A stretch of 64,000 bases of DNA from Achromobacter seleniivolatilans (GCF_030864005.1 NZ_CP132976.1:6612908-6676907), one strand, 5' to 3'; shown: positions 1 to 12,829, counted from the stretch's first letter. A program made the numbers and translations. Notes: generated by a model not told the origin, from the letters alone.

Positions 1-40
1 GGCACATGGCAGGACAGGTCCACCTTATTGCTTCCAGCGC

Positions 41-68
41 ATGACAAGCCAAAAATTTGTGCTATAGT
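41..68 (+). promoter_or_regulatory. Candidate upstream rRNA promoter 1
   Basis: ATGACA (41-46) and TATAGT (63-68) are separated by 16 bases. The bases around the -10 box (GTGCTATAGTCT) are the same as in the next candidate promoter downstream, so this looks like a partial third copy of that element. It reads toward the rRNA operon. Assignment as a promoter is inference from the hexamers and the repetition. Confidence 0.45.
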
Positions 69-235
69 CTCGCTCCTTCGCAGTTCAAGCAGTTCTGAAC
101 CGCGAAGCCAAGCAAGGCACAACAGGTTTGAAGGCGTTGCCCGATACGGGCTCACCAGCGAATCTGCCGCACAGTACTCAGCGATGAGCACGCCGCGGTT
201 GTTGCAAGGATGGATGCAAATCAGGCAAAAGCCAG

Positions 236-265
236 TTGCACTATCTGCAAAAATCGTGCTATAGT
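236..265 (+). promoter_or_regulatory. Candidate upstream rRNA promoter 2
   Basis: TTGCAC (236-241), 18-base spacer, TATAGT (260-265), lying within the first copy of the 77-bp repeat and pointing toward 16S. The same layout in the second copy supports it as a functional element. Confidence 0.5.
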
Positions 266-419
266 CTTGGGCTTGGCTGGTGATTGGTTTTCAGGGTTTA
301 CCCTAAACGAGTTGCTAGCCACCTGAGCGGTAACCAACCTCTGGATTCCAGAGCCAAAATCGAGGCGCAGGCCAAGGTGGCGGGGTTGCAAGATAGGATG
401 CAAATCAGGCAGAAGCCGG

Positions 420-449
420 TTGCATAATCTGCAAAAGTTGTGTTATAGT
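420..449 (+). promoter_or_regulatory. Candidate upstream rRNA promoter 3
   Basis: TTGCAT (420-425), 18-base spacer, TATAGT (444-449), in the second copy of the 77-bp repeat. Both boxes sit at the same place as in the first copy. Confidence 0.5.
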
Positions 450-576
450 TTCAGGCTTGGCAGTTGCCGAAAACTTAGGGTTTGCCCTGATATTTCGATA
501 GCTGCTAAAGAGAAGCAGGCCTGAAGGGGTTGTGAGTCAAGCGGTGGAGTGAAGCGAAAGCAGAAACGAAGCCAGC

Positions 577-605
577 TTGACAAACGATAAAAACTCCTTC
601 ATAAT
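577..605 (+). promoter_or_regulatory. Main candidate rRNA operon promoter
   Basis: TTGACA (577-582) is a perfect -35 box, followed by a 17-base A-rich spacer and CATAAT (600-605), then a GC-rich TCTCGCC stretch as expected for the discriminator of a stringently controlled rRNA promoter. It is about 335 bases upstream of the 16S start. This is the best sigma-70-type promoter in the leader. Confidence 0.7.
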
Positions 606-711
606 CTCGCCTCTCTGCTGCTGAAAACAGCAAGCGACGCGGTAGCGAAAGCAGCCCGAAGCGAGCCGGATTGAAGCAGTAGCAGTAAGTAGTACAGAAT
701 TTAGCAGTACC

Positions 712-722
712 GCTCTTTAACA
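712..722 (+). promoter_or_regulatory. boxA antitermination element in the rRNA leader
   Basis: GCTCTTTAACA matches the rRNA boxA core, which in other bacteria recruits the NusB/S10 antitermination complex. The leader from here to the 16S start carries no gene. Confidence 0.75.
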
Positions 723-939
723 ATTAAACAACCGATAAGTGTGGGCGCTTGATGCGATGCACTGTGATTAGGTAAGGGGTTAAACCCGAGCTTATTCACA
801 AGCACAAGAAATCAAGTGCTCACTAGAAGTGAAGTACCTTAGACGTCAAGTTTAAGAACATACCTCACTTCCTTTGAGTAGCGACGTATGACCTGGTTCG
901 GATTTATTCGGACCAAGAATACGAACAAATACAGAGATT

Positions 940-2470
<1,531 letters not shown>

Positions 2471-2812
2471 CAGAGCTTAAGTGCTCGTGTTAAGCGTCCA
2501 CTCTTATCGGTTGTTTTTTGTAGCTGGAATCAAGAATGCTTGATTCCGCGTAGAAGCTAACTCATAGCGCTGCTTGCAGTGTTATGAGTTGGGTTTTACT
2601 CAACAGCTATATCGTTCTTTAACAATCTGGAAGAAGCACAACGAAATGTACTTATTAAGTACTCAGCGCAAGCTGAAGAAAATAAGTACGGGTTGTGATT
2701 GCATTATTTTTGTTCCAAGTTCTCAAGACTGGGGTGAATAACCTCAGACTGCTTTGAAACTTATGAACGGCACAAACGCTAATACTCAGGTCCTATAGCC
2801 TACAGCGTTATA
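2471..2812 (+). other. 16S-23S spacer without tRNA genes
   Basis: The spacer is only about 340 bases. I find no tRNA-Ile or tRNA-Ala cloverleaf, no CCA end and no T-loop motif. Instead it holds two clear hairpins, a perfect 9-bp stem at 2526-2547 and a longer imperfect stem at 2559-2590, then a second boxA (GTTCTTTAACA, 2614-2624). Sequence near 2800-2825 pairs with the 3' flank of 23S and would form the 23S processing stem. Confidence 0.8.
2614..2624 (+). promoter_or_regulatory. boxA in the 16S-23S spacer
   Basis: GTTCTTTAACA, differing by one base from the leader boxA at 712-722. A second boxA ahead of 23S is the normal arrangement for rRNA antitermination. Confidence 0.7.
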
Positions 2813-5698
<2,886 letters not shown>

Positions 5699-5893
5699 AT
5701 AACACTGATGGTTATTGACCTGGTGATATAGCGTTCCAAGTGTCGTTCAATACAAAATCTGACTGCACCGTCGGCAGTCAGCCAACAATTACACCCCCCT
5801 GTGCATGATCATCGAGCTAGCCTCTGATCATCCACACGTTGTGTTTCTTCCAAGATTGGAGCAGTTGCCTAACCGCAGCCGCTCAACCAGTTA

Positions 5894-6008
5894 CGCCTGA
5901 CGACCATAGCAAGGTGGTACCACTCCTTCCCATCCCGAACAGGACAGTGAAACGCCTTCGCGCCGATGATAGTGGACGGACGTCTGTGAAAGTAGGTCAT
6001 CGTCAGGC
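5894..6008 (+). rRNA. rrf: 5S ribosomal RNA
   Basis: About 115 bases. The two ends pair as the helix I stem (GCCTGACGA near the 5' end with TCGTCAGGC at 6000-6008), and the internal CCCATCCCGAAC and GTGAAACGCC blocks are typical 5S. Ends are placed by the stem and may be off by one or two bases. It is the last gene of the operon. Confidence 0.93.
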
Positions 6009-6019
6009 TTTTATTCCGC

Positions 6020-6049
6020 AAAACCCCACAGGTAATCCTGTGGGGTTTT
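6020..6049 (+). terminator. rRNA operon terminator 1
   Basis: Perfect inverted repeat AAAACCCCACAGG-TAAT-CCTGTGGGGTTTT, 11 bases after 5S. The GC-rich stem ending in a T run is a standard intrinsic terminator. Confidence 0.92.
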
Positions 6050-6126
6050 GTCTTTGGGGCGCGGGTTTTACCTGCGTTATGTATTGGCCGCGCGATGCGC
6101 GGTATGAATATCGATACCCCATGTAG

Positions 6127-6160
6127 AAAACCCCTCGCAGCTGACGCTGCGAGGGGTTTT
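6127..6160 (+). terminator. rRNA operon terminator 2
   Basis: Second hairpin AAAACCCCTCGCAGC-TGAC-GCTGCGAGGGGTTTT followed by more T. Tandem terminators are common after rRNA operons. It may also stop convergent transcription from the aldolase gene on the minus strand. Confidence 0.9.
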
Positions 6161-6247
6161 TTATTGGTCGTTATGTTTAGGCCGGTGGGTAGCTATCGTC
6201 TCGTCTCATCGGGATTGTTCAAAAAGCGAAAAGACTAGCCAGATCGG

Positions 6248-6988
6248 CTAAGGCAATTGGCGTCGCAATGCCGCGAACAACAGTTCGGACTGCAAACGTT
6301 CACTTTGAATTTGGCCAGCAACTTTGGCGGCAATTGCGGGATCAGCGGGTTTTAGTGGACGGCCTGTCGATTGCGCCAACACTTGAGCGGTACACGCGCG
6401 CTCCAGAAAGAACAGATCGTCGTAGGCATAGTCCAGGCGTTCACCGCAAACGACAACGCCGTGATTGCCGAGAAAAACGATGTCTGCACCTTGCATGGCG
6501 TGCGCGATGCGCTCGCCTTCGCTGATATCCAGCGCCAAGCCGTTGTAATCCTGATCGATGGCAAGCCGCCCATGAAACCGCATCGCGTTTTGCGAAAGGG
6601 TGGTGTCTAGCGCTCGGTCAGACGTCAGCGTCAGTGCGGTGGCGTAAGGCATGTGCGTATGCAGCACACAGGCCTTGCCGGCGATTCGATGGATGGCCGC
6701 ATGGATAAACATGGCTGTGGGTTCGACTTCGTGGCGGCCGGCGAGTTTGTTGCCATTGGCGTCGATCAGCACAATGTCGTCTGCTTGGACCTCATTCCAC
6801 ATCAGGCCGCGCGGATTGAGCAGAAAGTGGTCTGGGTCACCGGGTAAGGCCACGCTGAAATGGTTGCACACGCCTTCACCCAAGCCATGGGCAGCTGCTG
6901 CCCGCAAGGCAAGCGCCAGGTCAGCGCGTAACGCTGCGACGGGTTCAGCGCGAAAGAGTGCGTCAGCAAAATGCGGGTCTTGATTCAT
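6248..6988 (-). CDS. Class II aldolase/adducin family protein
   Basis: A 246-residue cytosolic protein of the class II aldolase fold, which binds a divalent metal and performs retro-aldol, epimerase or decarboxylase reactions on sugar phosphates or related acids. The metal ligands are visible: His110 and His112 in VLHTHMPYA, His176 in FLGNHGVVV, with Glu89 before the first pair. I start at ATG 6988, preceded by AAGG; an upstream in-frame start at 7030 would run almost into the next gene. It follows the haloacid dehalogenase gene with 48 bases between them, probably as one operon facing a divergent LysR gene. Substrate cannot be told from sequence. Confidence 0.9.
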   Translation of the reverse strand: MNQDPHFADALFRAEPVAALRADLALALRAAAAHGLGEGVCNHFSVALPGDPDHFLLNPRGLMWNEVQADDIVLIDANGNKLAGRHEVEPTAMFIHAAIHRIAGKACVLHTHMPYATALTLTSDRALDTTLSQNAMRFHGRLAIDQDYNGLALDISEGERIAHAMQGADIVFLGNHGVVVCGERLDYAYDDLFFLERACTAQVLAQSTGRPLKPADPAIAAKVAGQIQSERLQSELLFAALRRQLP

Positions 6989-7036
6989 GGCTACCTTTAT
7001 GGGGTTACACAGCGACAAGGGCGAAACCACTGCTCG

Positions 7037-7750
7037 TCATAGCCAGCCGGCATTACGGAACAGGTCAGGTACGCGATCCAAAGTCGGTACGGTAGCGTCC
7101 GGGCGGTAGTCAGGCAAGAGCTTGCGGCCGGTACCGCGGTCGATCCATATGCAACGAAACCCGATTTCTCGGGCGGCAGCATGGTCCAGATGCGGGCTTG
7201 CGCAGATATGCACGACCTCGTCCGGCGTAACGCCCAAGCTATCGTGGGCGTGGGCAAATATCTTGCGCGACGGTTTATACGCACCCGCTTGCTCAGCCGT
7301 GATGACGCGATCGATATGGCCTCCGAGTTGCGCTACGTTGCCCGCGATGATGGCGTCGTCGGTGTTGGAAATGATGCAGAGACGAAAACCCGCTTGTTTT
7401 AACGCGGCAAGTGTTGTGACAACTTCTGGAAAGGGCGGCATGGCAGAAATGCTGCTCGTCAATATTTCGGCATCTTCCGGACGATAGGGCAGGTTCAGGT
7501 CCTGCGTAGTCAGGCGCAGCGACTCGCGAGTCACGTCTGCGAAGCGCTTGTGGGGAGGCGTGCGTTCCAGCCGATGTTCATGTTCGTCGTAAACATGCAG
7601 GAATTGCGCGGGCGTGGGCGCATTCCCGTCAAGGGCGTTGGTATGCAGCAGTTTCGCGACAGCCGCTTGCAACCCCTCGTCCCACTGGATAAGGGTGCCG
7701 TAGCAATCGAAGGTCAGCCATTGGGGACGGGGAAGTTGGTTCAAAGGCAT
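7037..7750 (-). CDS. HAD-superfamily hydrolase, haloacid dehalogenase type II-like
   Basis: A 237-residue HAD hydrolase. Motif I is TFDCYGTL with the nucleophile Asp15, motif II is SNTDD near residue 130, and motif III is YKPS near 157. The Cys-Tyr-Gly-Thr-Leu signature is that of the L-2-haloacid dehalogenase branch, although many such proteins act as phosphatases. It is the first gene of a likely two-gene operon with the class II aldolase. That pairing suggests a sugar-acid or phosphorylated-intermediate pathway rather than halogen removal, but this is inference. Confidence 0.88.
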   Translation of the reverse strand: MPLNQLPRPQWLTFDCYGTLIQWDEGLQAAVAKLLHTNALDGNAPTPAQFLHVYDEHEHRLERTPPHKRFADVTRESLRLTTQDLNLPYRPEDAEILTSSISAMPPFPEVVTTLAALKQAGFRLCIISNTDDAIIAGNVAQLGGHIDRVITAEQAGAYKPSRKIFAHAHDSLGVTPDEVVHICASPHLDHAAAREIGFRCIWIDRGTGRKLLPDYRPDATVPTLDRVPDLFRNAGWL

Positions 7751-7861
7751 GCTGGATTCCGGTAGATGTGGGAGCCGAACAGAATCAGCTTAGGGTTCTG
7801 ACACATGAGTTGTAAAATTAATAATTGAACTCTTCTCAGTTGATTTGTGAATATCTAAACC

Positions 7862-8731
7862 ATGCTGGATCTTGAATTGCTTAGAACCCTGGTTTGTGTC
7901 GTGGACGAAGGCAGCTTCACGCGGGCGGCCAGCCGTGTGCATCGCACGCAATCGACGGTAAGCCAACAGGTGCGCAAACTGGAACAGACCGTGGGCAAAA
8001 CGCTGCTGCTGCGAGACCGCACGGGCAGCAATGTGTCGCCGACCGAAGACGGCAATCTGATGTTGGTCTATGCGCGCCGTTTGCTGGCGATTGCGGATGA
8101 AGCCGAGCACGTGTTGTCGGCGCCCAGGGCCACGCGGGTCTTAAGACTGGGCATTCCTGAAGATTTCGACGTGTCGCGGCTGACGGTGCTGTTGGCTGGA
8201 TTTGCTGCCGGACATGCCGAGGTCAGGCTGGAAACGGCCAGCGGTATGAGCTCGGATTTGCGAGCCAAGTTGGCGTCCGGGGATTTGGATCTGGCGTTGA
8301 TCAAGCGTGAACCCGGGGATGGGCCTAGTCTGGCAGCATGGCCAGAACGCCTGGTGTGGGTGGGCGGCAGGCAGCGCTTGGCGCAAGGCGGGTCGGTGCC
8401 TCTGGTACTGTTTCCTCAAGGGTGCATCTACCGCAAGCGGATGATCTATGCGCTGGAAAGCGCTGGACGGGCATGGCACGTGGCTTATCACAGCCAGAGT
8501 CTGGCGGGTGTGCAGGCGGCGGTGGCCGCTGGTTTGGGCGTGAGTCTGTTGCCTGTTTTTGCGCGCTTGGACACGCATGCGCTGCTTGCCGCGGACGAGG
8601 GTTTTGCGGCGGTGCCGCCGACCGAGTTGGCGATAGTCGGTAATCCGCGTGGCGTATCTGATGTGGAACAGCATCTGGTGTCAGCCCTGCGCCAGGCGAT
8701 CGAAAGCGACGTGCAGAGTTTGACGAGCTGA
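7862..8731 (+). CDS. LysR-family transcriptional regulator
   Basis: A 289-residue LysR regulator. The winged helix-turn-helix occupies about residues 1-60, with the typical SFTRAASRVHRTQSTVSQQ segment, followed by a periplasmic-binding-protein-like effector domain. It is divergent from the dehalogenase/aldolase pair across 111 bases (7751-7861), an AT-rich gap, which is the classical layout for a LysR protein controlling its neighbour. Start ATG at 7862. The inducer is unknown. Confidence 0.93.
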   Translation: MLDLELLRTLVCVVDEGSFTRAASRVHRTQSTVSQQVRKLEQTVGKTLLLRDRTGSNVSPTEDGNLMLVYARRLLAIADEAEHVLSAPRATRVLRLGIPEDFDVSRLTVLLAGFAAGHAEVRLETASGMSSDLRAKLASGDLDLALIKREPGDGPSLAAWPERLVWVGGRQRLAQGGSVPLVLFPQGCIYRKRMIYALESAGRAWHVAYHSQSLAGVQAAVAAGLGVSLLPVFARLDTHALLAADEGFAAVPPTELAIVGNPRGVSDVEQHLVSALRQAIESDVQSLTS

Positions 8732-8770
8732 CCGCTCCAGATCCAACGCCTGCCAACGCCACGCGGTTCT

Positions 8771-8805
8771 GAGCTGAACTGCGCAGAATCGGCGCAGTTC
8801 AGCTC
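8771..8805. terminator. Bidirectional terminator between lysR and ychJ
   Basis: Perfect 14-bp inverted repeat GAGCTGAACTGCGC (8771-8784) and its complement (8792-8805) around a 7-base loop. It lies between two convergent genes and overlaps the last codons of ychJ. There is no strong T run, so efficiency is uncertain. Confidence 0.65.
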
Positions 8806-9200
8806 AAATCACCATCCACGTAATACCACTGCCCATCTTCACGGACGAAGCGGCTGGTTTCATGCATGCGATGAGCGCGGCCGGCTTGGCGGCTGCGCGC
8901 GACGAACTCCACGGTGGCGTGGTCCGCGTCCTGGCTGCGGGCTTGCTTGATAGCAAGTCCAAGCCACTTCAGGTCAGGCGGGTTGGGTTCCAAGGACGAC
9001 GGGCGCGTGCTGGCGTGCCAAGTGGCCAGCAGATAAGGAAGCTTGTCCATGACGAACGCGCTGTAGCGGGAACGCATCAGGGCTTCGGCGGTAGGCGCCA
9101 GCATGGCCTCGGGGCCATCATGCCAACGGCCGCAACATGCGGAGTACTTCGCGCCGCCGCACGGGCATGGCAGGGCTGGGGTGGAGGATGTCTTGGTCAA
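8799..9200 (-). CDS. ychJ: YchJ-family (UPF0225) SEC-C motif protein
   Basis: A 133-residue protein of the YchJ family. The N-terminal zinc-binding SEC-C motif CPCGGAKYSACCGRWH is at about residues 12-27. The family signature ALMRSRYSAFVMDKLPYL follows, then an NTF2-like fold ending in DGQWYYVDGD. The role of the family is not established; SEC-C motifs generally bind zinc and contact protein partners. The gene starts at ATG 9200, 21 bases after the stop of the acetyltransferase gene on the same strand, so the two are probably co-transcribed. Confidence 0.92.
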   Translation of the reverse strand: MTKTSSTPALPCPCGGAKYSACCGRWHDGPEAMLAPTAEALMRSRYSAFVMDKLPYLLATWHASTRPSSLEPNPPDLKWLGLAIKQARSQDADHATVEFVARSRQAGRAHRMHETSRFVREDGQWYYVDGDLS

Positions 9201-9221
9201 GATAAAGGCGTTGCAGGTTGT

Positions 9222-9494
9222 TCAGGCTAGCAGGTCGTTGTAGTCGGGATGGCGGCGCATGTAGACCTCGGCATAGGAACACAAGGGGCGTACCTTCCAG
9301 CCATTGGCGCGCGCCGTATCCAACGCGAATTTGGTGAGTTCGGCCGCGATGCCACGTCCGCCTACCTGGCTGGGTACGCCCGTGTGCACGATCGCCATGA
9401 TGTTGTCTTGCAGCTGGTAGTCCAGCACACACAGCACGCCATCGACGATGGCGGTGAAGCGGGAGCGTTCGATGTCCTGCGTGACGAGCGTCAT
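9222..9494 (-). CDS. Small GNAT-family N-acetyltransferase (YjdJ-like)
   Basis: A 90-residue single-domain acetyltransferase-like protein of the short GNAT branch. The acetyl-CoA loop appears as QVGGRGIAAELTKFALD and the C-terminal HPDY motif is present. I start at ATG 9494 (MTLVTQD), preceded by AGGAAAT; a longer frame to 9641 has no family-like sequence. It lies directly upstream of ychJ. Substrate unknown. Confidence 0.85.
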   Translation of the reverse strand: MTLVTQDIERSRFTAIVDGVLCVLDYQLQDNIMAIVHTGVPSQVGGRGIAAELTKFALDTARANGWKVRPLCSYAEVYMRRHPDYNDLLA

Positions 9495-9603
9495 GAAGCG
9501 GATTTCCTGGTTAGGCCGGGTGGCGTGACCCGGTGTCTGTGGTGCAAGGATAACAGCGGCTCGCGATGGCAGGCGGCGTCCGCAAACGTTCCGGCACTCT
9601 GCG

Positions 9604-10353
9604 TTAGCGATGTTCAGCGCCGAGCGTGACGAAGATCCCATCGACTTCTTTCAGTCGTGGGCCGCCCGGGATCATCAGGATGGACACGTCCGCAGGAAGT
9701 TTCTGCGCCAACTGATTCAGCCGGCCAATAACCACGTCGTGGAGCGAACTGCGATCGCTCTCTGCATGGATGGTGAGGCTGAGCGCCACTTGCTGCCAGT
9801 CGTTCCAGGGTTCGGGGTATTGCCGGTAAGCGACCTCTGTCCACATTGCCGGGTCGGCGACACGGCCGTCCGGCAGTTTGAGCGATGTGTCTGACCTTTC
9901 GCTCAAGGCAGTACGCGACGCTTTCGGGTAGAACCAAGAAGCAGCAATGCCGATCCCTTGGAGCGGTTGAGCAGAGACGCCCAGCTTTTGATCTAGAGCC
10001 TTCAAGGCCTGATCCAATGTCAGGCCTGCATCACGCAGCCGAGCCGGATCGATCGTGACCCAAAGCTGGATGGGCGCTGGCACATTGCTCCAGACCTGCG
10101 TGACGAACCGGTCGTCGCCGACCCCGGGCCCGATTGTGCCGTCGGCCAGTTGAACGACCTCTGGCTTGCTTAGGCGTGGACTGGCGACAAGCAGATAGAG
10201 GTCGCCGTCGGGCAATGCACCCCATACGAGGGAGGGTGGGCGTATCGGTTCGGCAGGCGACACCTGCGCAACGCTTGCCGGCAAAGCCGCCAAAAGGGCG
10301 AGACAGGCGAGCAGCTTGCGGCGCGCAAGCTGCGGGCGGTTGAGCCACGGCAT
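9604..10353 (-). CDS. Secreted protein resembling part of an RND-pump periplasmic domain
   Basis: About 249 residues with an N-terminal export signal (twin arginine-lysine, then a leucine/alanine-rich core ending ASVAQ). The rest is soluble, with no further membrane segment. Residues about 85-150 (VWSNVPAPIQLWVTIDPA, then RLRDAGLTLDQALKALDQ) read like the porter subdomain of AcrB/MdtB-type efflux pumps, where a strand is followed by an L-x-x-x-G-L-x-x-x-x-V helix. A separate gene for such a domain is unusual and I do not recognise a named family. I prefer ATG 10353, preceded by TAGGA at suitable spacing; ATG 10362 and TTG 10371 are alternatives. Confidence 0.7.
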   Translation of the reverse strand: MPWLNRPQLARRKLLACLALLAALPASVAQVSPAEPIRPPSLVWGALPDGDLYLLVASPRLSKPEVVQLADGTIGPGVGDDRFVTQVWSNVPAPIQLWVTIDPARLRDAGLTLDQALKALDQKLGVSAQPLQGIGIAASWFYPKASRTALSERSDTSLKLPDGRVADPAMWTEVAYRQYPEPWNDWQQVALSLTIHAESDRSSLHDVVIGRLNQLAQKLPADVSILMIPGGPRLKEVDGIFVTLGAEHR

Positions 10354-10398
10354 GTATTGCATCCTAGACAACAGAGGGAAGAATCAACCCGCTACGGC

Positions 10399-11346
10399 TT
10401 AGCGCTGCAAGGCCTTGAGTAAAGCGGTGAGTTGCGCATCCCGAGTTTCTACGAGGTCGGCGATGTTGCGCTCGCCTGCTGCGGCGTTGACGCCATCGAT
10501 CAGGCGTTGTTGAAGTTCGGGCGTGACGTCGGGTGCACCCAGATCGTCCCACCAGGTTTGCACCGGGTCCAGCAGATGATCCATGAAGTTCGCCAAACCG
10601 CCTGCGCCGCCTCCTAGATTGAAGGTCATGTGCGGGCCAAACAATGCCCAGCGCAATCCGGGACCTTGCGAGACTGCCGCATCAATGTCGGCCACGCTTG
10701 CAACATTTTCCGCAGCCAGGTGAATGGCCTCCCGCCACAAAGCGGCCTGCAAGCGGTTGGCGATATGGCCAGGGACTTCTTTGTTCAACCGGATGGGGTA
10801 TTTGCCCATCGCCTGGTAGAAGGCAATGCAGCGGTCGATCGTGTCGGCCGATGTTTGATTGCCGCCGACCACTTCCACCAAGGGGATCAGGTGAGGCGGG
10901 TTGAAGGGGTGGCCAATGACAAATCGCGCTGCATGCTGGCAGCGGGATTGCAGGCGGCTCATGATGAGTCCCGACGAACTGGAGGCGACAATGACGTGCG
11001 GCGGCAGAATCGCATCCATGCGGGCGAACAGATCGATCTTGAAATCTTCGCGCTCAGGGGCGTTTTCTTGCACAAAGTCCACGCCCTCCAGCGCGGCGGC
11101 CAAGTCGGGCTCAAAGCGCAAGGTGTCGGCAGATGCGCCATCGGCTACGCGGCCCAGCTCGGCCAGGACCGGCCAGGCGGCCTTTACGCGGGCGCGGGTC
11201 TGCGATTCAGCATCGGCTGCGGGGTCGCTCACGACGACTTCGAGCCCATGGGCCAGGAATAGCGCGGCCCAACTGGCGCCGATGGTCCCGGCGCCTACGA
11301 TGGCGACGCGACGGATAGGCTGGGCGGGCGTAACGGTGCTGGACAT
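10399..11346 (-). CDS. 3-hydroxyacyl-CoA dehydrogenase-family oxidoreductase (carnitine dehydrogenase/lambda-crystallin-like)
   Basis: A 315-residue NAD-dependent dehydrogenase. The N-terminal Rossmann motif is VAIVGAGTIGASWAALF, the active-site His lies in VIGHPFNPPHLIPLVEV, and an all-helical C-terminal dimerisation domain follows. At this length the closest relatives are L-carnitine dehydrogenase, L-gulonate 3-dehydrogenase and 3-hydroxybutyryl-CoA dehydrogenase; I cannot choose between them. Start ATG 11346 (MSSTVTP) has GGAGAG just upstream. The genes around it are exporter, amidase and secreted protein and do not define a pathway. Confidence 0.88.
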   Translation of the reverse strand: MSSTVTPAQPIRRVAIVGAGTIGASWAALFLAHGLEVVVSDPAADAESQTRARVKAAWPVLAELGRVADGASADTLRFEPDLAAALEGVDFVQENAPEREDFKIDLFARMDAILPPHVIVASSSSGLIMSRLQSRCQHAARFVIGHPFNPPHLIPLVEVVGGNQTSADTIDRCIAFYQAMGKYPIRLNKEVPGHIANRLQAALWREAIHLAAENVASVADIDAAVSQGPGLRWALFGPHMTFNLGGGAGGLANFMDHLLDPVQTWWDDLGAPDVTPELQQRLIDGVNAAAGERNIADLVETRDAQLTALLKALQR

Positions 11347-11431
11347 GCGGCTCTCCGATAGGTGGATGGGCCACATTGTGAAGCAAACGCACGAAGCTTG
11401 TCATGCAAGGCCCAGGGCGCTGCCAGCAATT

Positions 11432-12829
11432 TCAAGTGTTGCGTGCGCGGCGCAGGTGCTTCCAGACCAACACTACTGCCAGTAGATAACTCGCCGCAAT
11501 GATGCTGTAAGCAGCTGGCAGTGTCGTGTGCCAGTCAGGCAGCACATGCAGAATCGTGCCCATCAGCGCCACTCCCACCAGCGCGCCGGATTGGCGATTG
11601 GCGTTCAATGCGGCGGCTGCGCTATTGGCGTGATGCTTGCCGGACACCTGCATGACGACACTGGTCATTGCGGGCACGGCGATGCCTACCCCTAAATTCG
11701 ATAGCGCAACGGCGATGGCGAACGGCCAGTAGGCAATGCCCGGTGTGAATGCAACGATGCCGATAGCGCTCATGATGGCAGCCAGCGCCACGCCACCCAA
11801 CAAGGCTGCCGAGACATTCCAGCGTGCCGATACCCGGCCCGAAATCAAGTTGCCGATTGAAAATACCGCCAGCATCGGGACCAGTTCGATCCCGGTCTGC
11901 AATGCGTCCGCGCCGCGTGCGTGTTGCAGGAAGAGGCTGAGTAGAAAGAGCTGTCCGTAGGATGCCAGATTGATCAGAAAGCCCACGGCATTTGCGGCGG
12001 CGAATTGCGTGGTTTTGAAGAGCGCGCGCGGCAGAATGGGTTCGGCGTGGCGCCGTTCGCGGCGCACCAGCAAGACAACGGCTACCGCGCTTATCGCGGC
12101 GGCGCTGGCGATAGGAGTGGAAGACCAGCCGTAGGCGTTGCCTTGGATCAGCACAAAGCACAGCGATGACAGCGCGATCACGCCTAAAAGATGGCTTAAA
12201 GGATTGAGCGCGCGCGGCCGCCGCGGCGCTGCTTGAATCCGGCGGCGTGCCAGCCATAAGCCAGCCACGCCCAGCGGGATGTTGATAAGAAAGATGCTGC
12301 GCCAGCCGAACTGGTGAATCAGCACGCCCCCCAGCAACGGACCGGATGCGCCGGCCACGGCGACGATGGCCGACCAAGCGGCCAGCATGCGGTTGCGTAC
12401 CTGCTCGTCTTCATAAGCGTGGGTTAACAAGCTGAGTGAACTGGGCATGAACAAGGCGGCCCCCAGCCCCTGCAACATGCGGGCCGCGATCAGCGCGTTG
12501 CCGTCCGGTGCCAGACCGCAAAGCAGCGATGCAAACGTGAACACGGCTAAACCCGTCAGGTAGATCGTCTTGGCGCCGTAGCGGTCAGCCAGTGCGCCTG
12601 CCACCAGCAGCAACGCGGCGAATGTCAGGGTGTAGCCGTCCACAATCCAGACCAGATCGGTCAGCGGCACCGTGAATTGCAGCGCGATGCTGGGCAACGC
12701 CACGTTGACCACCGTGACGTCCAGCATGGCCATGACGAACCCGATCGCCAGGGTGATCAGCGGCAGCCAGCCAGTGACCGGTTTGGTGTCCAGCGCGGGG
12801 GCGGGGACTTGAGGGCAGGCGGTACTCAT
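11432..12829 (-). CDS. MFS multidrug exporter, DHA2 (EmrB/QacA) 14-TM family
   Basis: A 465-residue inner-membrane protein predicted to have 14 membrane segments. MFS motif A is ALADRYGAKTIYLTG between TM2 and TM3, and the antiporter motif C appears as GASGPLLGGVLIHQFGW. The DHA2 signature MLDVTVVNVALPSI lies in TM1, with the Asp typical of proton-coupled drug exporters. It is divergent from a LysR regulator across 136 bases that contain an inverted repeat, so it is probably induced through that protein. The substrate is unknown. Confidence 0.92.
   Translation of the reverse strand: MSTACPQVPAPALDTKPVTGWLPLITLAIGFVMAMLDVTVVNVALPSIALQFTVPLTDLVWIVDGYTLTFAALLLVAGALADRYGAKTIYLTGLAVFTFASLLCGLAPDGNALIAARMLQGLGAALFMPSSLSLLTHAYEDEQVRNRMLAAWSAIVAVAGASGPLLGGVLIHQFGWRSIFLINIPLGVAGLWLARRRIQAAPRRPRALNPLSHLLGVIALSSLCFVLIQGNAYGWSSTPIASAAAISAVAVVLLVRRERRHAEPILPRALFKTTQFAAANAVGFLINLASYGQLFLLSLFLQHARGADALQTGIELVPMLAVFSIGNLISGRVSARWNVSAALLGGVALAAIMSAIGIVAFTPGIAYWPFAIAVALSNLGVGIAVPAMTSVVMQVSGKHHANSAAAALNANRQSGALVGVALMGTILHVLPDWHTTLPAAYSIIAASYLLAVVLVWKHLRRARNT

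Larger units (their letters stand above)
201..461 (+). repeat. 77-bp diverged direct repeat carrying promoter elements
   Basis: Bases 201-277 and 385-461 are the same sequence at a constant offset of 184 bases with about 13 differences by eye. Each copy carries a TTGCAC/T -35-like box and a TATAGT -10-like box. Part of the element (around the -10 box) recurs a third time near 52-70. The arrangement suggests duplication of an upstream promoter module ahead of the rRNA operon. Confidence 0.7.

Noticed and set aside
6248..7750. Aldolase/dehalogenase pair considered as halogenated-acid degradation genes
   Set aside because: The HAD motif alone does not show dehalogenation, and an aldolase partner fits sugar-acid metabolism better; no haloacid transporter is present.
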